A stretch of 64,000 bases of DNA from JAIOQJ01 sp963718635 (GCA_963718635.1 OY970367.1:3658001-3722000); one strand, 5' to 3'; counted from the stretch's first letter, positions 10,764 through 19,743 are shown. Notes: a model not told the origin generated them from the letters alone. Made by a program: numbers and translations.

Positions 10764-10821
10764 TGGTTGTCAGGGCTGCTCACGCGCCCGGCTCGCCATA
10801 GCCTCGCTGCTAAACGAGTGG

Positions 10822-12296
10822 CTAAACTTTTATTCGCTCGTAAAGTTCCCGCGCGACGTTGCCGTAAAGTTCACGGCCTTTATCGCAGACGGCATAGGGC
10901 CGTTTGTTGAAGACGGCTTGGGGCACTTTGTTGTCGTTCTTCACGGTATGTTTGATGATGGCCGTTCCTGCTTCTTTGAAATCGCGCAACGTTCCCTGAA
11001 GCTCCGCGAGCGAACGAACTTCGTACTGCGTGAGGTCTTTGGTGGTCGTTCCGCTTCGATAGGTGCCGTTGAGAATCACCCCGCCGAGCTGGGCGTGAAA
11101 ATCGACTTCGGACGCCTTCTGCAGTTTTTGCATCCAGCTTAAAGTTCGCGGGACGGCTTCGATGTCGTTCAGATCCAATGCGGTCGGGATGACGATCCAA
11201 TCGGATGCCGCCAGCGCATTGATCGTCGAGGTGGAAAGACGCGGCGGGCAATCGAAGAAAACAAAATCGAAGCGGTCGAAGATGGCTTGCTGATGTAGCA
11301 GCCGCCGGTGATGAAAACGCTCTTCGCTCTCGCCGACGGCAAAGAGCGCCTGCTTCCGAAAATCGACCTGATCCAGCGAGTCATCGGATACCACGACCAT
11401 CGCTTGGTCGTTCGTGCCGTTCATCGGCACAAGCAGCTCCGATAGCAGTCCGGCGACGTCGTTTGCTCGATTGCTTTCAAGCAGTTTCGCGGCCGTTTGT
11501 CGATTGGCGCGTCGATCGAGCAAAGGCTTTTGCTCGACGCAGAGATTGCCGAGCGTTCCCTGATAGTCGAGGTCAATGGCCAGGACGCTCTTGTTATCGG
11601 CTAACACGCCGGTGGCAAACGCGGCCGCCAGGTTGGCGGTCAGCGTTGTTTTGCCGACGCCGCCTTTGAAATTCAAAAAAGTCACAAAGCGCGTGCGGCG
11701 CTTATCGCGGCGAACGAACGGCGGCACGTCGCTCTTGGCACTGCCGGCGATCCAGACATTCGTATCGATCTTCGCGAGGTTGTCGAAGCGCGCGCGCAAC
11801 TCGTCAAGTTCCGCTTGCAGACGCGCTTCCTGCGTGCGCTTGGCTTCGATCACCTCGGTCAATTCGCCGACGGCCCCGGCGGTTTGCTCCAACTCGGCAA
11901 TGCGCGTCTTGAACTTCAGGCCGCGTTCGTCGGCCTCGTGCATCAGCCGGCGAAATTCATCGTTTTGCCATGCCACGCGTTGAAAAGCAGGCAGCGCTCG
12001 CTGCAATTGCCAACGGCAATGTTCCGACTCACGATGCGACTGCATCGCTTCATCGCGAGCTTTTCGCGCTCGAGTTCCCACTGTTCTTCCGCTGTTGCCG
12101 AGTCGTCGCGGAGGCGCTCCACCTCAGAATTCGCCTCTTCGAGTTCTTGACGTAGGCGATGTACGCGTGAACGGGCCCGCATAAACAGAAATGCGAAAAA
12201 GAGGGCCAACAGGAGACAGAGAACGAACGAGCCGAGCTGAACCATTGGGCCGGCAGCCGTAAACAGTTCGCTGATCGGTTGAAGCAAGTCGGTCAT
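10822..12296 (-). CDS. Membrane-anchored coiled-coil ParA-like ATPase (frame-corrected)
   Basis: The C-terminal 270 residues form a ParA/MinD-type ATPase with the deviant Walker A motif FLNFKGGVGKTT, switch region IDLDYQGTLGNL, and Walker B FVFFDCPPRL. Before this come about 130 residues of coiled coil. The true start is likely the ATG at 12296 (MTDLLQPISELF), which adds a membrane segment (VQLGSFVLCLLLALFFAFLF, about residues 19-38) and more coiled coil. The two frames join at 12061-12064, where four A's (coding strand) need to be five, giving EREKARDEAMQ. Such an anchored ParA cannot behave like a free plasmid partition ATPase. It is convergent with the MoxR gene, 58 bases away, and has no ParB or centromere nearby. 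Confidence 0.8.
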
Positions 12297-12362
12297 TGTT
12301 CTCGCAGGGATTTGGGGTGAGTTAACGGTGCGGACGAAGTTCAAGCTCCAGTCCCGAACTCA

Positions 12363-12516
12363 AAACGCCATTAGCCGCGACGCGAAGGCTTTGCGCAGCG
12401 GAGCGCTGGTGTTCGTTTCATTAAACCGGCAGCTTACGCTGCTCGGCTCGCCTGCGCCCTCCCAAATATGATTGACCCCGAAAGCGCTCCGCTGCGCAAA
12501 GCCTTCGCGTCGCGGC
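12363..12516. repeat. Palindromic repeat (family C) interrupted by the group II intron
   Basis: The left arm begins cgccattagccgcgacgcga and runs through gcgcagcggagcgc. The right arm is its complement, ending ccttcgcgtcgcggc at 12516, where the intron starts. The missing end of the right arm, taacggcg, is found at 14542-14549 immediately after the intron. A related uninterrupted element is at 63758-63846. Confidence 0.8.
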
Positions 12517-13046
12517 GTGCGCCGTGAGAAGGTATGGTTTTTCAGTGGGTGAAAGTCCCACCCGGTAAGTTTAGTCGTTTTCCGACCGGTAGCAATCCAA
12601 GCGGCGGTGGAGGCAACGAAGCCGTCGGAGCCTTGGATGGAAAGGGTCATACAGTGACTCCGCGAGAGAGTGGGCCGTAATGTAACGTGAACGCCAGCAA
12701 GCTCCGAAAACGAGTGATGCAGGAGCCGACCCTGTGCCGCGAAGGGGAAGGCCGCCGGAAGCAACCACAGACTCCAGGTGCGGAGTTCAATCGCACCGAA
12801 AACGAATGGGTTGCTTCTCCTGCCGGAGTAAGGGCGACAGCACGCTCTCAAAGGAAGACCATGCAACACGGGAAGCCTGCTTGGTGATCGCGTGTGACGA
12901 TCAACCGGAGACCCGCGAGGGAGAGGCCGGGCCAAGTCAGGTGGCGGAGGGGCTCGTAGTACCGTTGAAGCCGGGTAATGCCGGTGGAGGGAAGGGGCCT
13001 CAGTTCTTGTACGGTGTCGAAAGAAGCGACAGCCCGAGGGATTGAC

Positions 13047-14378
13047 ATGTTTCTACCAACCCCACCGGAAAAGGTTGAGAAGCTTCGGACGGCACTACAC
13101 ACGAAAGCGAAAGCTGAACCTGAGTTCCGCTTCTATGCGCTGTACGACAAGATGTATCGGATGGACGTTCTGATGCACGCCTACGCTCGTTGCCGAGCGA
13201 ACGACGGAGCAGCGGGGGTGGACGGTCAGACGTTCGAAGACATCACGACGTACGGTCCGGCGAAGTGGCTTGGGGAACTGGCGGAAGAGTTGAAGACGCG
13301 GACGTACAAGCCCCAGGCGGTTCGACGGGTATGGATTCCGAAGGCCGATGGGAAACAACGACCGCTGGGCATACCGACGATACGGGACCGAGTGGCGCAG
13401 ATGGCGGCAGTGTTGATACTCGAACCGATCTTCGAGGCGGACCTGCAGCCGGAGCAACACGCTTACCGGACGGGGATAGGCGCTCACGACGCTGTGAAAG
13501 CGGTGCAAGCGCTGTTGGACGATGGCTATACGGAGGTGGTTGACGCGGACTTGAGCGGCTACTTCGACAGCATTCCGCACGCCGAGCTGATGAAGTCGGT
13601 GTCGCGTCGGATCGTGGATCGACACGTGCTTCACGTCATCAAACAATGGCTGGAAGCGGCGGTCGAGGAAACGGACGAGCGTGGGCGGAAGACGCGGACG
13701 ACCCGCAACAAGGACGAGGGGAGGGGCACTCCGCAAGGAGGGGTCTTGTCTCCGCTGTTGGCGAATCTGTATATGCGTCGCTTCATTCTGGCCTGGAAGG
13801 TCCAAGGTCACCAAAGGCGTTTGGACGCTCGCATCGTGAACTATGCGGACGACTTCGTGATCTGCACGCCGGGAGGCCTAGCCGACGAGGCGATGGTCGA
13901 GATGCGTGAGATCATGGGGAAGCTGCGGTTGACGGTCAACGAGAAGAAGACGCGGCGGTGTGTTCTGCCGGAAGAGACGTTCACGTTCTTAGGCTACACG
14001 TTCGGGCGGTGTTACTCGCGTAGGAACGGTCGTGCGTATATCAGCCCACGACCGTCGGATAAGAAGATCGGAGCCATGACCGCGAAGGTCAGCGAGATGA
14101 CCCGAGGGCGAACGACGTGCCGGGAAACCGAAGAACTTGTGGGAAGCCTGAACTCGGTCCTAAGAGGTTGGGCCAACTACTTTTGTTACGGTCCGGTAAC
14201 GGAGGTCTATGCGACACTGATGGATCACGTGCGCTGTAGGCTGCGTCGGTGGCTGGGCCGGAAGCATCGCGTGCGAGGTTCGAGTATCACTACGTACTCG
14301 CGACGATACCTGCACGAGGAGTTGGGACTGATCCAACTGGAAAACTTCCGCCCACGCCGGCTGTTTGCGAAGGTGTGA
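13047..14378 (+). CDS. ltrA: Group II intron reverse transcriptase/maturase
   Basis: The protein has 443 residues and supports splicing and retromobility of the host intron. RT blocks are clear: GAAGVDGQTFEDI near residue 55, VVDADLSGYFDSIPH (Asp166 and Asp168) and GTPQGGVLSPLLAN around 227-240. The catalytic YADD is at residues 266-269, followed by VNEKKTR and FTFLGYTF. The maturase domain contains LRGWANYFCYG near residue 370. No C-terminal HNH endonuclease domain is evident. The ATG at 13047 is preferred over an upstream in-frame ATG at 12978, which lies in ribozyme sequence. The frame is intact, so the intron could be active. Confidence 0.95.
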   Translation: MFLPTPPEKVEKLRTALHTKAKAEPEFRFYALYDKMYRMDVLMHAYARCRANDGAAGVDGQTFEDITTYGPAKWLGELAEELKTRTYKPQAVRRVWIPKADGKQRPLGIPTIRDRVAQMAAVLILEPIFEADLQPEQHAYRTGIGAHDAVKAVQALLDDGYTEVVDADLSGYFDSIPHAELMKSVSRRIVDRHVLHVIKQWLEAAVEETDERGRKTRTTRNKDEGRGTPQGGVLSPLLANLYMRRFILAWKVQGHQRRLDARIVNYADDFVICTPGGLADEAMVEMREIMGKLRLTVNEKKTRRCVLPEETFTFLGYTFGRCYSRRNGRAYISPRPSDKKIGAMTAKVSEMTRGRTTCRETEELVGSLNSVLRGWANYFCYGPVTEVYATLMDHVRCRLRRWLGRKHRVRGSSITTYSRRYLHEELGLIQLENFRPRRLFAKV

Positions 14379-14390
14379 GAGACAAGTCCG

Positions 14391-14424
14391 AGAGCCGGAT
14401 GCGGGAAATCCGCCCGTCCGGTTC
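14391..14424 (+). ncRNA. Group II intron domain V
   Basis: This 34-base hairpin carries the catalytic AGC-type base (agagccggatgcgg) and a GAAA loop, with the complementary ccgcccgtccggttc arm. It lies 12 bases after the reverse transcriptase stop, the normal position for the catalytic core of the ribozyme. Confidence 0.8.
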
Positions 14425-14698
14425 GCCGAGCGGGGAGTGGAAACGGACGGACCGAAGCAGATGGGGCGTAGCGACAGTGTTCAGACCGGCTACGCTTGTT
14501 GTCCATCGGAACGTTCGCACCGCGCCACTCCTCGACTCTACTAACGGCGTTCATTTTGCGCACTCTCGCACTCCCCCTGTTCTATGAATGCATACGCGCC
14601 GATCCCGTTTTCCGCTATACTGCGGAGGAAGTACCCGCCGATTTGCGCACCTCGCCCGTGTCCATTTCCAACATCCTGGCAAGGAGCTTTTCTCTACC

Positions 14699-15979
14699 AT
14701 GCTTTCCTCAACTTTCCTTCTCGCTCTTGCGCTTTCGCTGCCCGGCGCAGATGCCTCGGACGGATCGTCGCAATACGATTGGCCGCAATGGCGCGGCCAA
14801 AACCGCGATGGCTCAACCAAAGAGACCGGCCTGCTCAAGAAGTGGCCCGCGGAAGGCCCTCCCGTTCTTTGGAAGGCGACCGACCTGGGCGGCGGCTATA
14901 CCTCGCCTTCGGTAGCCAATGGCAGAGTCTTCGGCATGGGCTATGTCGGCAACGATGAAGTCGTTTGGGCGCTGCACGAGAAAGATGGCAAACAGATCTG
15001 GTCGAAAAAATTCGCTGCTAAAGGCAAAGCCGGTTACAACGAAGGGCCGCGCTCTACGCCGACTATTGATGGCGATCGACTCTATGCCGTCGGCATCTCG
15101 GGCGATCTGGTCTGCATGAAAGTAGCGGACGGCGACCTCGTTTGGCAGAAAAATTACAAGAACGATTTCGCGGGCAAGATGATGTCCGGCTGGGGCTTTA
15201 GCGAATCGGTGCTGATCGATGGCGATCACCTGCTCTGCACGCCAGGTTCCGACAAGGCGGCTATCGCCTGTCTGAATAAGAAAGATGGCAGCACCGTCTG
15301 GTCGTCGGAAATCAAGAACGGCGGTGGCGCCGGCTATTCATCCATCATGAAAGCCACGGTCGGCAAGACGAAGATGTACATCACGCTGCTCGGCAAGTCG
15401 GGCGGAGTTGTCGCCGTCAATGCGGCGGATGGCAAAATGCTCTGGCAGTACACTAAAGTCGCCAACGGCACGGCCAACATCCCCACCGTGCTCGTGCGCG
15501 ACGACATCGTTTTCTGTTCCACGGGCTATGGCACCGGCACGGCCGTGCTAAAGATGACCGAAGAAGGACCGGGCAAAGTCAAAGCCGATGAAGTGATCTT
15601 CCATCCCGGCAAGACGCTGCAAAACCACCACGGCGGCATGGTGCTCGTCGGCGACTACGTCTACCTCGGCAACGCCCATAATAAGGGCTTCCCCACTTGC
15701 GTTGAATTCAAGACCGGCAAGATTGTCTGGCAGGAAGATCGTGGACCGGGCGGCGGCTCGGCAGCGATCGCCTATGCCGACGGCATGATCTACCTGCGTT
15801 ATCAGGATGGCGTGATGGCGTTGATCGAAGCGAACCCGAAAGAGTACAAGCTCGTCAGCAAGTTCAAACTGCCCGACCTGAGCGGCAAGGACAGCTGGCC
15901 CCACCCCGTTATCGCCAACGGCAAGCTATTCATCCGCGATCAGGACAAAATGACCTGTTTCGATCTGAAAGTTAAGTGA
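14699..15979 (+). CDS. Exported PQQ-like beta-propeller repeat protein
   Basis: The protein has 426 residues, with a signal peptide (MLSSTFLLALALSLPGADAS) and a mature domain opening with YDWPQWRGQNRDG, the usual planctomycete PQQ-like propeller start. Repeats with the W-motif recur (ALHEKDGKQIWSKKF, MKVADGDLVWQKNY, LNKKDGSTVWSSE, VNAADGKMLWQYT, EFKTGKIVWQED), giving about seven to eight blades. These are BamB-like structural propellers; no enzyme activity can be assumed. The ATG at 14699 has a good AAGGAG SD 12 bases upstream, so the longer frame from 14588 is rejected. Confidence 0.9.
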   Translation: MLSSTFLLALALSLPGADASDGSSQYDWPQWRGQNRDGSTKETGLLKKWPAEGPPVLWKATDLGGGYTSPSVANGRVFGMGYVGNDEVVWALHEKDGKQIWSKKFAAKGKAGYNEGPRSTPTIDGDRLYAVGISGDLVCMKVADGDLVWQKNYKNDFAGKMMSGWGFSESVLIDGDHLLCTPGSDKAAIACLNKKDGSTVWSSEIKNGGGAGYSSIMKATVGKTKMYITLLGKSGGVVAVNAADGKMLWQYTKVANGTANIPTVLVRDDIVFCSTGYGTGTAVLKMTEEGPGKVKADEVIFHPGKTLQNHHGGMVLVGDYVYLGNAHNKGFPTCVEFKTGKIVWQEDRGPGGGSAAIAYADGMIYLRYQDGVMALIEANPKEYKLVSKFKLPDLSGKDSWPHPVIANGKLFIRDQDKMTCFDLKVK

Positions 15980-16171
15980 GAGCTTTATCACGTTAATTGG
16001 CCCACTCGCTTAAGCAGGAAGTTTTCATTCGAACGGGGAGGTTGGAATCGTTGAAACAAGCGAAATTGAAAATTCGATTTGGAGTGCCCCTAAGCTAGTA
16101 TGAAGCGTAACAGGCCTGTGGCGGCGGTTTGGTTCAGGCGAGCCGGATTGCGTAAGCAATCGGGTGAGTCA

Positions 16172-16229
16172 AAAGAGGGGATGCTCGAGCCCGACGCGCA
16201 AAAGAGGGGATGCTCGAGCCCGACGCGCA
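16172..16229. repeat. 29-bp tandem direct duplication
   Basis: Two consecutive identical 29-base units begin aaagaggggatgctcgagcc. They lie in the 529-base gene-free interval 15980-16508, which also contains a family E repeat and a covarying hairpin. I see no gene there. Confidence 0.85.
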
Positions 16230-16242
16230 AGCAAGGGACTTT

Positions 16243-16275
16243 GTAGGTTGGGTGAAGGCTTTGCGAAACCCACCA
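16243..16275. repeat. Family E repeat unit
   Basis: The unit gtaggttgggtgaaggcttt-gcgaaacccacc matches the units clustered at 26080-26224. Confidence 0.65.
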
Positions 16276-16292
16276 TCTACCTTAAAAGGCAG

Positions 16293-16324
16293 AGTGCCTT
16301 CCGGAAATATTTCCGGAAGGCACT
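16293..16324. repeat. Hairpin with GGAAATATTTCC core (family F)
   Basis: This is a perfect palindrome with outer stem agtgccttcc and ggaaggcact around the 12-base core. On the minus strand it is preceded by the leader cgttttcccacgattt, which also precedes the three related hairpins near 63467-63745. Several outer stems differ in sequence yet stay complementary. Confidence 0.8.
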
Positions 16325-16508
16325 TTCCAATTAAATCGTGGGAAAACGAACAAAAATTTCGCGCTTTGGCATTTTGTCGAAAATATTTTGGGGCGTGTCG
16401 TGAAGGTGCGATTTTGGCGAATCGATTTGCATGAGCAATCGGGTGAGGTTGATTTGCCTACCACCCAGAGGAATTCGTATAGAATGAATGCGAATCGGGA
16501 GGAACGCG

Positions 16509-17387
16509 ATGTCGTTGCGTGAGTCGTTCGCCGCTATTATTCAGCACGGGCAGCCGTTGGCGCCGCTAACGCATTTGGGCATCGGCGGGCCGGCCGAACT
16601 GCTCATTACCCCCCGTTCGCGGCAAGAGTTGGCCGGGGTTGTCGCGGCCTGCACGGCCGAGAAAATCCCTTGCCGGGTCCTCGGCGTGGGAACGAGTCTT
16701 CTCGTGTCGGATGCGGGAGTTCAAGGCGCGGTCTTACGGCTCTCCGCACCCTGCTTCACCGAGATCAAAGTGGAAGGAACGCGAGTGCGGACCGGCGGAG
16801 GCGCGAGCGTCGCCGCTGTCATCGATGCGGCATCGCGGTCTGGACTGGCCGGCTTTGAAACGCTGATGGGCATCACCGCCACGATCGGCGGCGCCCTTCG
16901 TTACAACGCCGGCGACCGCGCCGGCGAAATGGCCGACCATATGAAGCGCGTCGAAGTCATGAACGAGCGCGGACAAGAGCGAATCATCGAGCGGGCGGAG
17001 CTCCACTTCGGCGACCACAGCAGCGATATTGAAGACCCGATCGTTCTCTCCGCGGAGTTCGAACTCATCCGCGATAAGCCCGAAGCGATCGTCCGACGGC
17101 TGCGGCGGGCCTGGATCGTGCGCAAGGCCGTCGAACCGTTATCGACTCAATCGGCCGTCCGGATGTTCAAAAACCCGCGTGGCTATGCCGCTTCTGCGTT
17201 GATCGAAAAGGCCAACGTTTCCAAGACGCGCGTGGGCGCCGTCGAGCTCAGCGAGCGGAACGGCAATTGGCTGATCGCCCGGCCCGGCGCCACATCCGGC
17301 GATGTGCTGCAGTTAGTCGAGCAGGTGCAAAAACGCGTCGGCGAGGCGACCGGCGTTCAACTCGAACGGGAATTGACCGTGTGGTAA
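16509..17387 (+). CDS. murB: UDP-N-acetylenolpyruvoylglucosamine reductase-like protein (MurB family), divergent active site
   Basis: MurB reduces UDP-GlcNAc-enolpyruvate to UDP-MurNAc with FAD and NADPH. The 292-residue protein has the FAD-binding PCRVLGVGTSLLVSDAG and GITATIGGALRYNAGDRAGE, the core FKNPRGYAASALIEKA, and the C-terminal Glu (VQLERE). However, the usual FGYRxSxF is FGDHSSDI, and the catalytic Ser of GSxFKNP is replaced (VRMFKNP, residues 218-223). Activity is therefore uncertain. The start at 16509 is set by the SD GGAGGAA 6 bases upstream; an earlier in-frame ATG at 16488 precedes that SD. The ftsQ-like gene overlaps its stop by one base, as in dcw clusters. Confidence 0.85.
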   Translation: MSLRESFAAIIQHGQPLAPLTHLGIGGPAELLITPRSRQELAGVVAACTAEKIPCRVLGVGTSLLVSDAGVQGAVLRLSAPCFTEIKVEGTRVRTGGGASVAAVIDAASRSGLAGFETLMGITATIGGALRYNAGDRAGEMADHMKRVEVMNERGQERIIERAELHFGDHSSDIEDPIVLSAEFELIRDKPEAIVRRLRRAWIVRKAVEPLSTQSAVRMFKNPRGYAASALIEKANVSKTRVGAVELSERNGNWLIARPGATSGDVLQLVEQVQKRVGEATGVQLERELTVW

Positions 17388-17737
17388 TGAAGGTCCTACG
17401 GCGTATCGCTCTGACGACCGCCGGCGCTGCGGCCGTCGTCATCGCCCTTTTTGCGATCGGCGATCGGCTGCGGGATAGCGTTCGCGAACGTCATTCGTTG
17501 GCCGTTTCCGAAATCGATTGCGATCCGCCGCCCAATGCTTCACGCGAACAGTTTTTGGGCGAAGTTCATTATTATGGCCAACTAACGGAACGGCTCAATG
17601 TTCTCGATGCCGACCTTCCCGAACGGCTGAAAACGGCCTTCGCCAAACATCCGCGCGTGCAACGAGTCGAACAAGTGACCATCTCGGCGCCGAACCACGT
17701 GCGCGTCGAATTAACGTACTTATCTGGCAACCACTAA
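17387..17737 (+). CDS. Short FtsQ-like POTRA protein
   Basis: The protein has 116 residues, with one membrane segment (ALTTAGAAAVVIALFAIG, about residues 8-25) and then a single extracytoplasmic domain. The domain follows the FtsQ POTRA pattern: AVSEIDCDPPP, LNVLDADLPERLKTAFAKHP, and VEQVTISAPNHVRVELTY. FtsQ normally links early and late divisome proteins and has a further beta domain, which is absent here. The gene directly follows murB with a one-base overlap (TAATG), the classic dcw order, and this supports the call. The family assignment is inference from pattern and context. Confidence 0.6.
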   Translation: MKVLRRIALTTAGAAAVVIALFAIGDRLRDSVRERHSLAVSEIDCDPPPNASREQFLGEVHYYGQLTERLNVLDADLPERLKTAFAKHPRVQRVEQVTISAPNHVRVELTYLSGNH

Positions 17738-17755
17738 AGGGAAGTTCAGCGGCCA

Positions 17756-18655
17756 ATGGGACTTGCGGAACGTTTCATGGGTCAATTCGACCCCGATCGC
17801 TCGCCGAGCGACCTTGTGCCGAAAACCCTCCCGCGCGCCCCCAGCTATCAGCTATTGTTCCTGGAAAAGCTCGACCTCGATGCGGACGCCTTGACGCTCG
17901 CCATCCGTGCATACCATCCATCACTGGCCCAGGCACGTGCGGAACTTCTCGATGTCGCCGTTGAGGGCGAAGCCGACGCGGAAGCCACGTCCGTAATCGG
18001 CCTTGCGGGTTGGGGTAAGCACGTCATCAAACTCGTTGGCTTCAATCGGCCCATTCCGCAGACGGTATTCGAAACCTGCGTCAGGCCGGCCCACTTCAGC
18101 CAACAGTTGAAAGACGACGCCCAGCCCCATCAAAGTCATCTGCTCCTCTACTATGCTGGCTATGACACCGACCCACTCGAACAGTTTGTCGCCATGACGG
18201 TTGTCGCGTCGGCTCTGGCTCGCTTCGGGGCCATCTTGCTGCTGAATGAAGCCGGGCGTTCCGCGTTTCCGGCCGAGGCGTTGCTGGCGGACGAGCACGA
18301 TCGGGATGCGCTCGATATGCTCCGCGTCATGCCGATCCCGCTTCTTTACGGCGGTTTCGTTAAGATTGAAATCGAGGACGAGCCGGGCGTCTGGATGCGA
18401 ACCTTCGGCGATCGCTATCTGGAGCTGCCCGACCTGGCGTTCAAAGCGGAAGGACACCACCAGGGTAGCGAGACCTTCGACCTCTTTGCCAATCTGTTGG
18501 CTTACCTTCGCGAAAGCGGTAGCCAGTTTGCACCGGGACATACGATGCAGGTGGGCGCCGACACCCATCTCCGCCTGCGAAAGCCGACTGAAGAAGAGTG
18601 GTATCTGCAAAGCGACGGCGAAATGCTGGTGATCGAAAAGGCGGCGACTTCTTGA
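17756..18655 (+). CDS. DUF4261 domain protein
   Basis: The protein has 299 residues and is soluble, with no signal peptide. The C-terminal part, ELPDLAFKAEGHHQGSETFD then LFANLLAYLRESG, matches the end of DUF4261 proteins, a family of unknown function. The N-terminal half contains SYQLLFLEKLDLDADALTLA and VIKLVGFNRPIPQTVFETCV. The gene follows the ftsQ-like gene by 18 bases, with an AAGGGAAG SD, and is probably co-transcribed with murB. No catalytic motif is obvious. Confidence 0.7.
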   Translation: MGLAERFMGQFDPDRSPSDLVPKTLPRAPSYQLLFLEKLDLDADALTLAIRAYHPSLAQARAELLDVAVEGEADAEATSVIGLAGWGKHVIKLVGFNRPIPQTVFETCVRPAHFSQQLKDDAQPHQSHLLLYYAGYDTDPLEQFVAMTVVASALARFGAILLLNEAGRSAFPAEALLADEHDRDALDMLRVMPIPLLYGGFVKIEIEDEPGVWMRTFGDRYLELPDLAFKAEGHHQGSETFDLFANLLAYLRESGSQFAPGHTMQVGADTHLRLRKPTEEEWYLQSDGEMLVIEKAATS

Positions 18656-18792
18656 CACTCGAGATTGCTTCAGCGGGTTCTAGCTATCAGCGAAAACGAT
18701 ACGAGAAGATCGCGACAGCGATAAGCAGACGGCGATGATAAACATAAGACGACTCTAACAGGTCCGATGATCTATGCCTAAGGCACTGCCCT

Positions 18793-19743
18793 TCACGGCG
18801 CCGGGTATTTCGGCTTCCCTCCATTCAAGACTTCCATCACGTCGCGAACGACCCAGCTCATGTTTTCAACCGCCGTATACGTGCGCGCGGCCATGTGGGG
18901 GGTAAGCAGAACGTTGTCGAAGCCCAGCAGGGGATAATCGGCCTTCGGCGGTTCCGGATCGAACACGTCGATGGCAGCGCCCGCGATCTTCTTCTCGCGT
19001 ATAGCCGCTGCCAGCGCGACATCGTCCAGAACTTCGCCACGGCTCGTATTGATCAGGATTGCCGTTGGCTTCATCAACGACAGCAGCGGCGTCCCGACCA
19101 GATGCTCGTTGCCGGGCTTCATATCCACGTGCAGTGTGATGATGTCCGCTTCGCGGAAGAGCGTCGGCTTATCAATCGCCATCGCAGGGAATGTCAGTTG
19201 CGATTGCACGTCAAGCAGGTCGTTGTAGATCACGCGCATGTCAAAGCCGTTGGCGGCGATCTTGCCGACGCGCCGGCCCACTCGGCCCATGCCGATGATT
19301 CCGATCGTCAGTTCGTTTAGCTGCACGCCGCGAAGGGTGTTGCGCAGTTGCTTGAACTCTGTCGGCTCATACAAGCGTTCCTTGAAAAACGCCCAGGGCC
19401 GTAACAATTGCAGGGCATAGCCGATGACAAAATCGCCGACGGCCAGAGTGTTCGCATCGGGCGTGTAAACCACTTCGATGCCCCGAGCCCGGCAGGCCTT
19501 CACATCGATATTTTCGATGCCGACGCCGCCTCGACCTACGACTTTGAGTTTCGGACAGCGGGCCAACAAGGCCGCGTTCACTTTAGTGTAAGTGCGCACC
19601 AGCAACCCAACGACATCCGGCAGCGCGGCATTGAATTCCGGCGAATCGGAAACGGCTTCGACGACTCGGGCCCGCTCCTTCAACCACGCCAACGGCGTCG
19701 GATCGGATTCTTCCGCAACCAATACAAGGGGAAGTTCTTTCAT
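18793..19743 (-). CDS. D-isomer-specific 2-hydroxyacid dehydrogenase
   Basis: The protein (316 residues) is an NAD-dependent oxidoreductase interconverting a 2-hydroxyacid and a 2-oxoacid. The Rossmann motif is IGIIGMGRVGRRVG (Gly151/153/156). The catalytic residues are Arg235 (NTSRGEVLDD), Glu264 (DPEPP) and His283 (LLTPHMAA). The substrate-loop sequence VVGRGGVGIENIDVKACRAR is typical of the phosphoglycerate dehydrogenase branch, but the protein lacks the ACT domain of long SerA, so the physiological substrate is open. The frame is clean. The gene is monocistronic and convergent with the DUF4261 gene. Confidence 0.9.
   Translation of the reverse strand: MKELPLVLVAEESDPTPLAWLKERARVVEAVSDSPEFNAALPDVVGLLVRTYTKVNAALLARCPKLKVVGRGGVGIENIDVKACRARGIEVVYTPDANTLAVGDFVIGYALQLLRPWAFFKERLYEPTEFKQLRNTLRGVQLNELTIGIIGMGRVGRRVGKIAANGFDMRVIYNDLLDVQSQLTFPAMAIDKPTLFREADIITLHVDMKPGNEHLVGTPLLSLMKPTAILINTSRGEVLDDVALAAAIREKKIAGAAIDVFDPEPPKADYPLLGFDNVLLTPHMAARTYTAVENMSWVVRDVMEVLNGGKPKYPAP

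Larger units (their letters stand above)
12517..14541 (+). mobile_element. Group II intron, complete (ribozyme plus reverse transcriptase)
   Basis: The 5' end is GTGCGCCGTGAGAAGG, matching the GUGYG consensus of group II introns. Domain V is visible at 14391-14424 (agccggatgcgggaaa paired with ccgcccgtccggtt). The 3' end is placed at 14541 (ctctAC, fitting the terminal AY), because removing 12517-14541 rejoins the flanking palindrome exactly as ...gcgtcgcggc|taacggcg. The length is 2025 bp. Domains I-IV occupy 12517-13046 and enclose the reverse transcriptase. Insertion at the foot of a hairpin resembles the terminator-targeting habit of bacterial class C introns, but the class of this one is not established here. 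Confidence 0.85.

Noticed and set aside
13095..13814. 239-codon minus-strand frame inside the intron reverse transcriptase
   Set aside because: Arg/His-rich shadow of a high-GC gene, with no start signal or domain; the plus-strand frame has all RT motifs.
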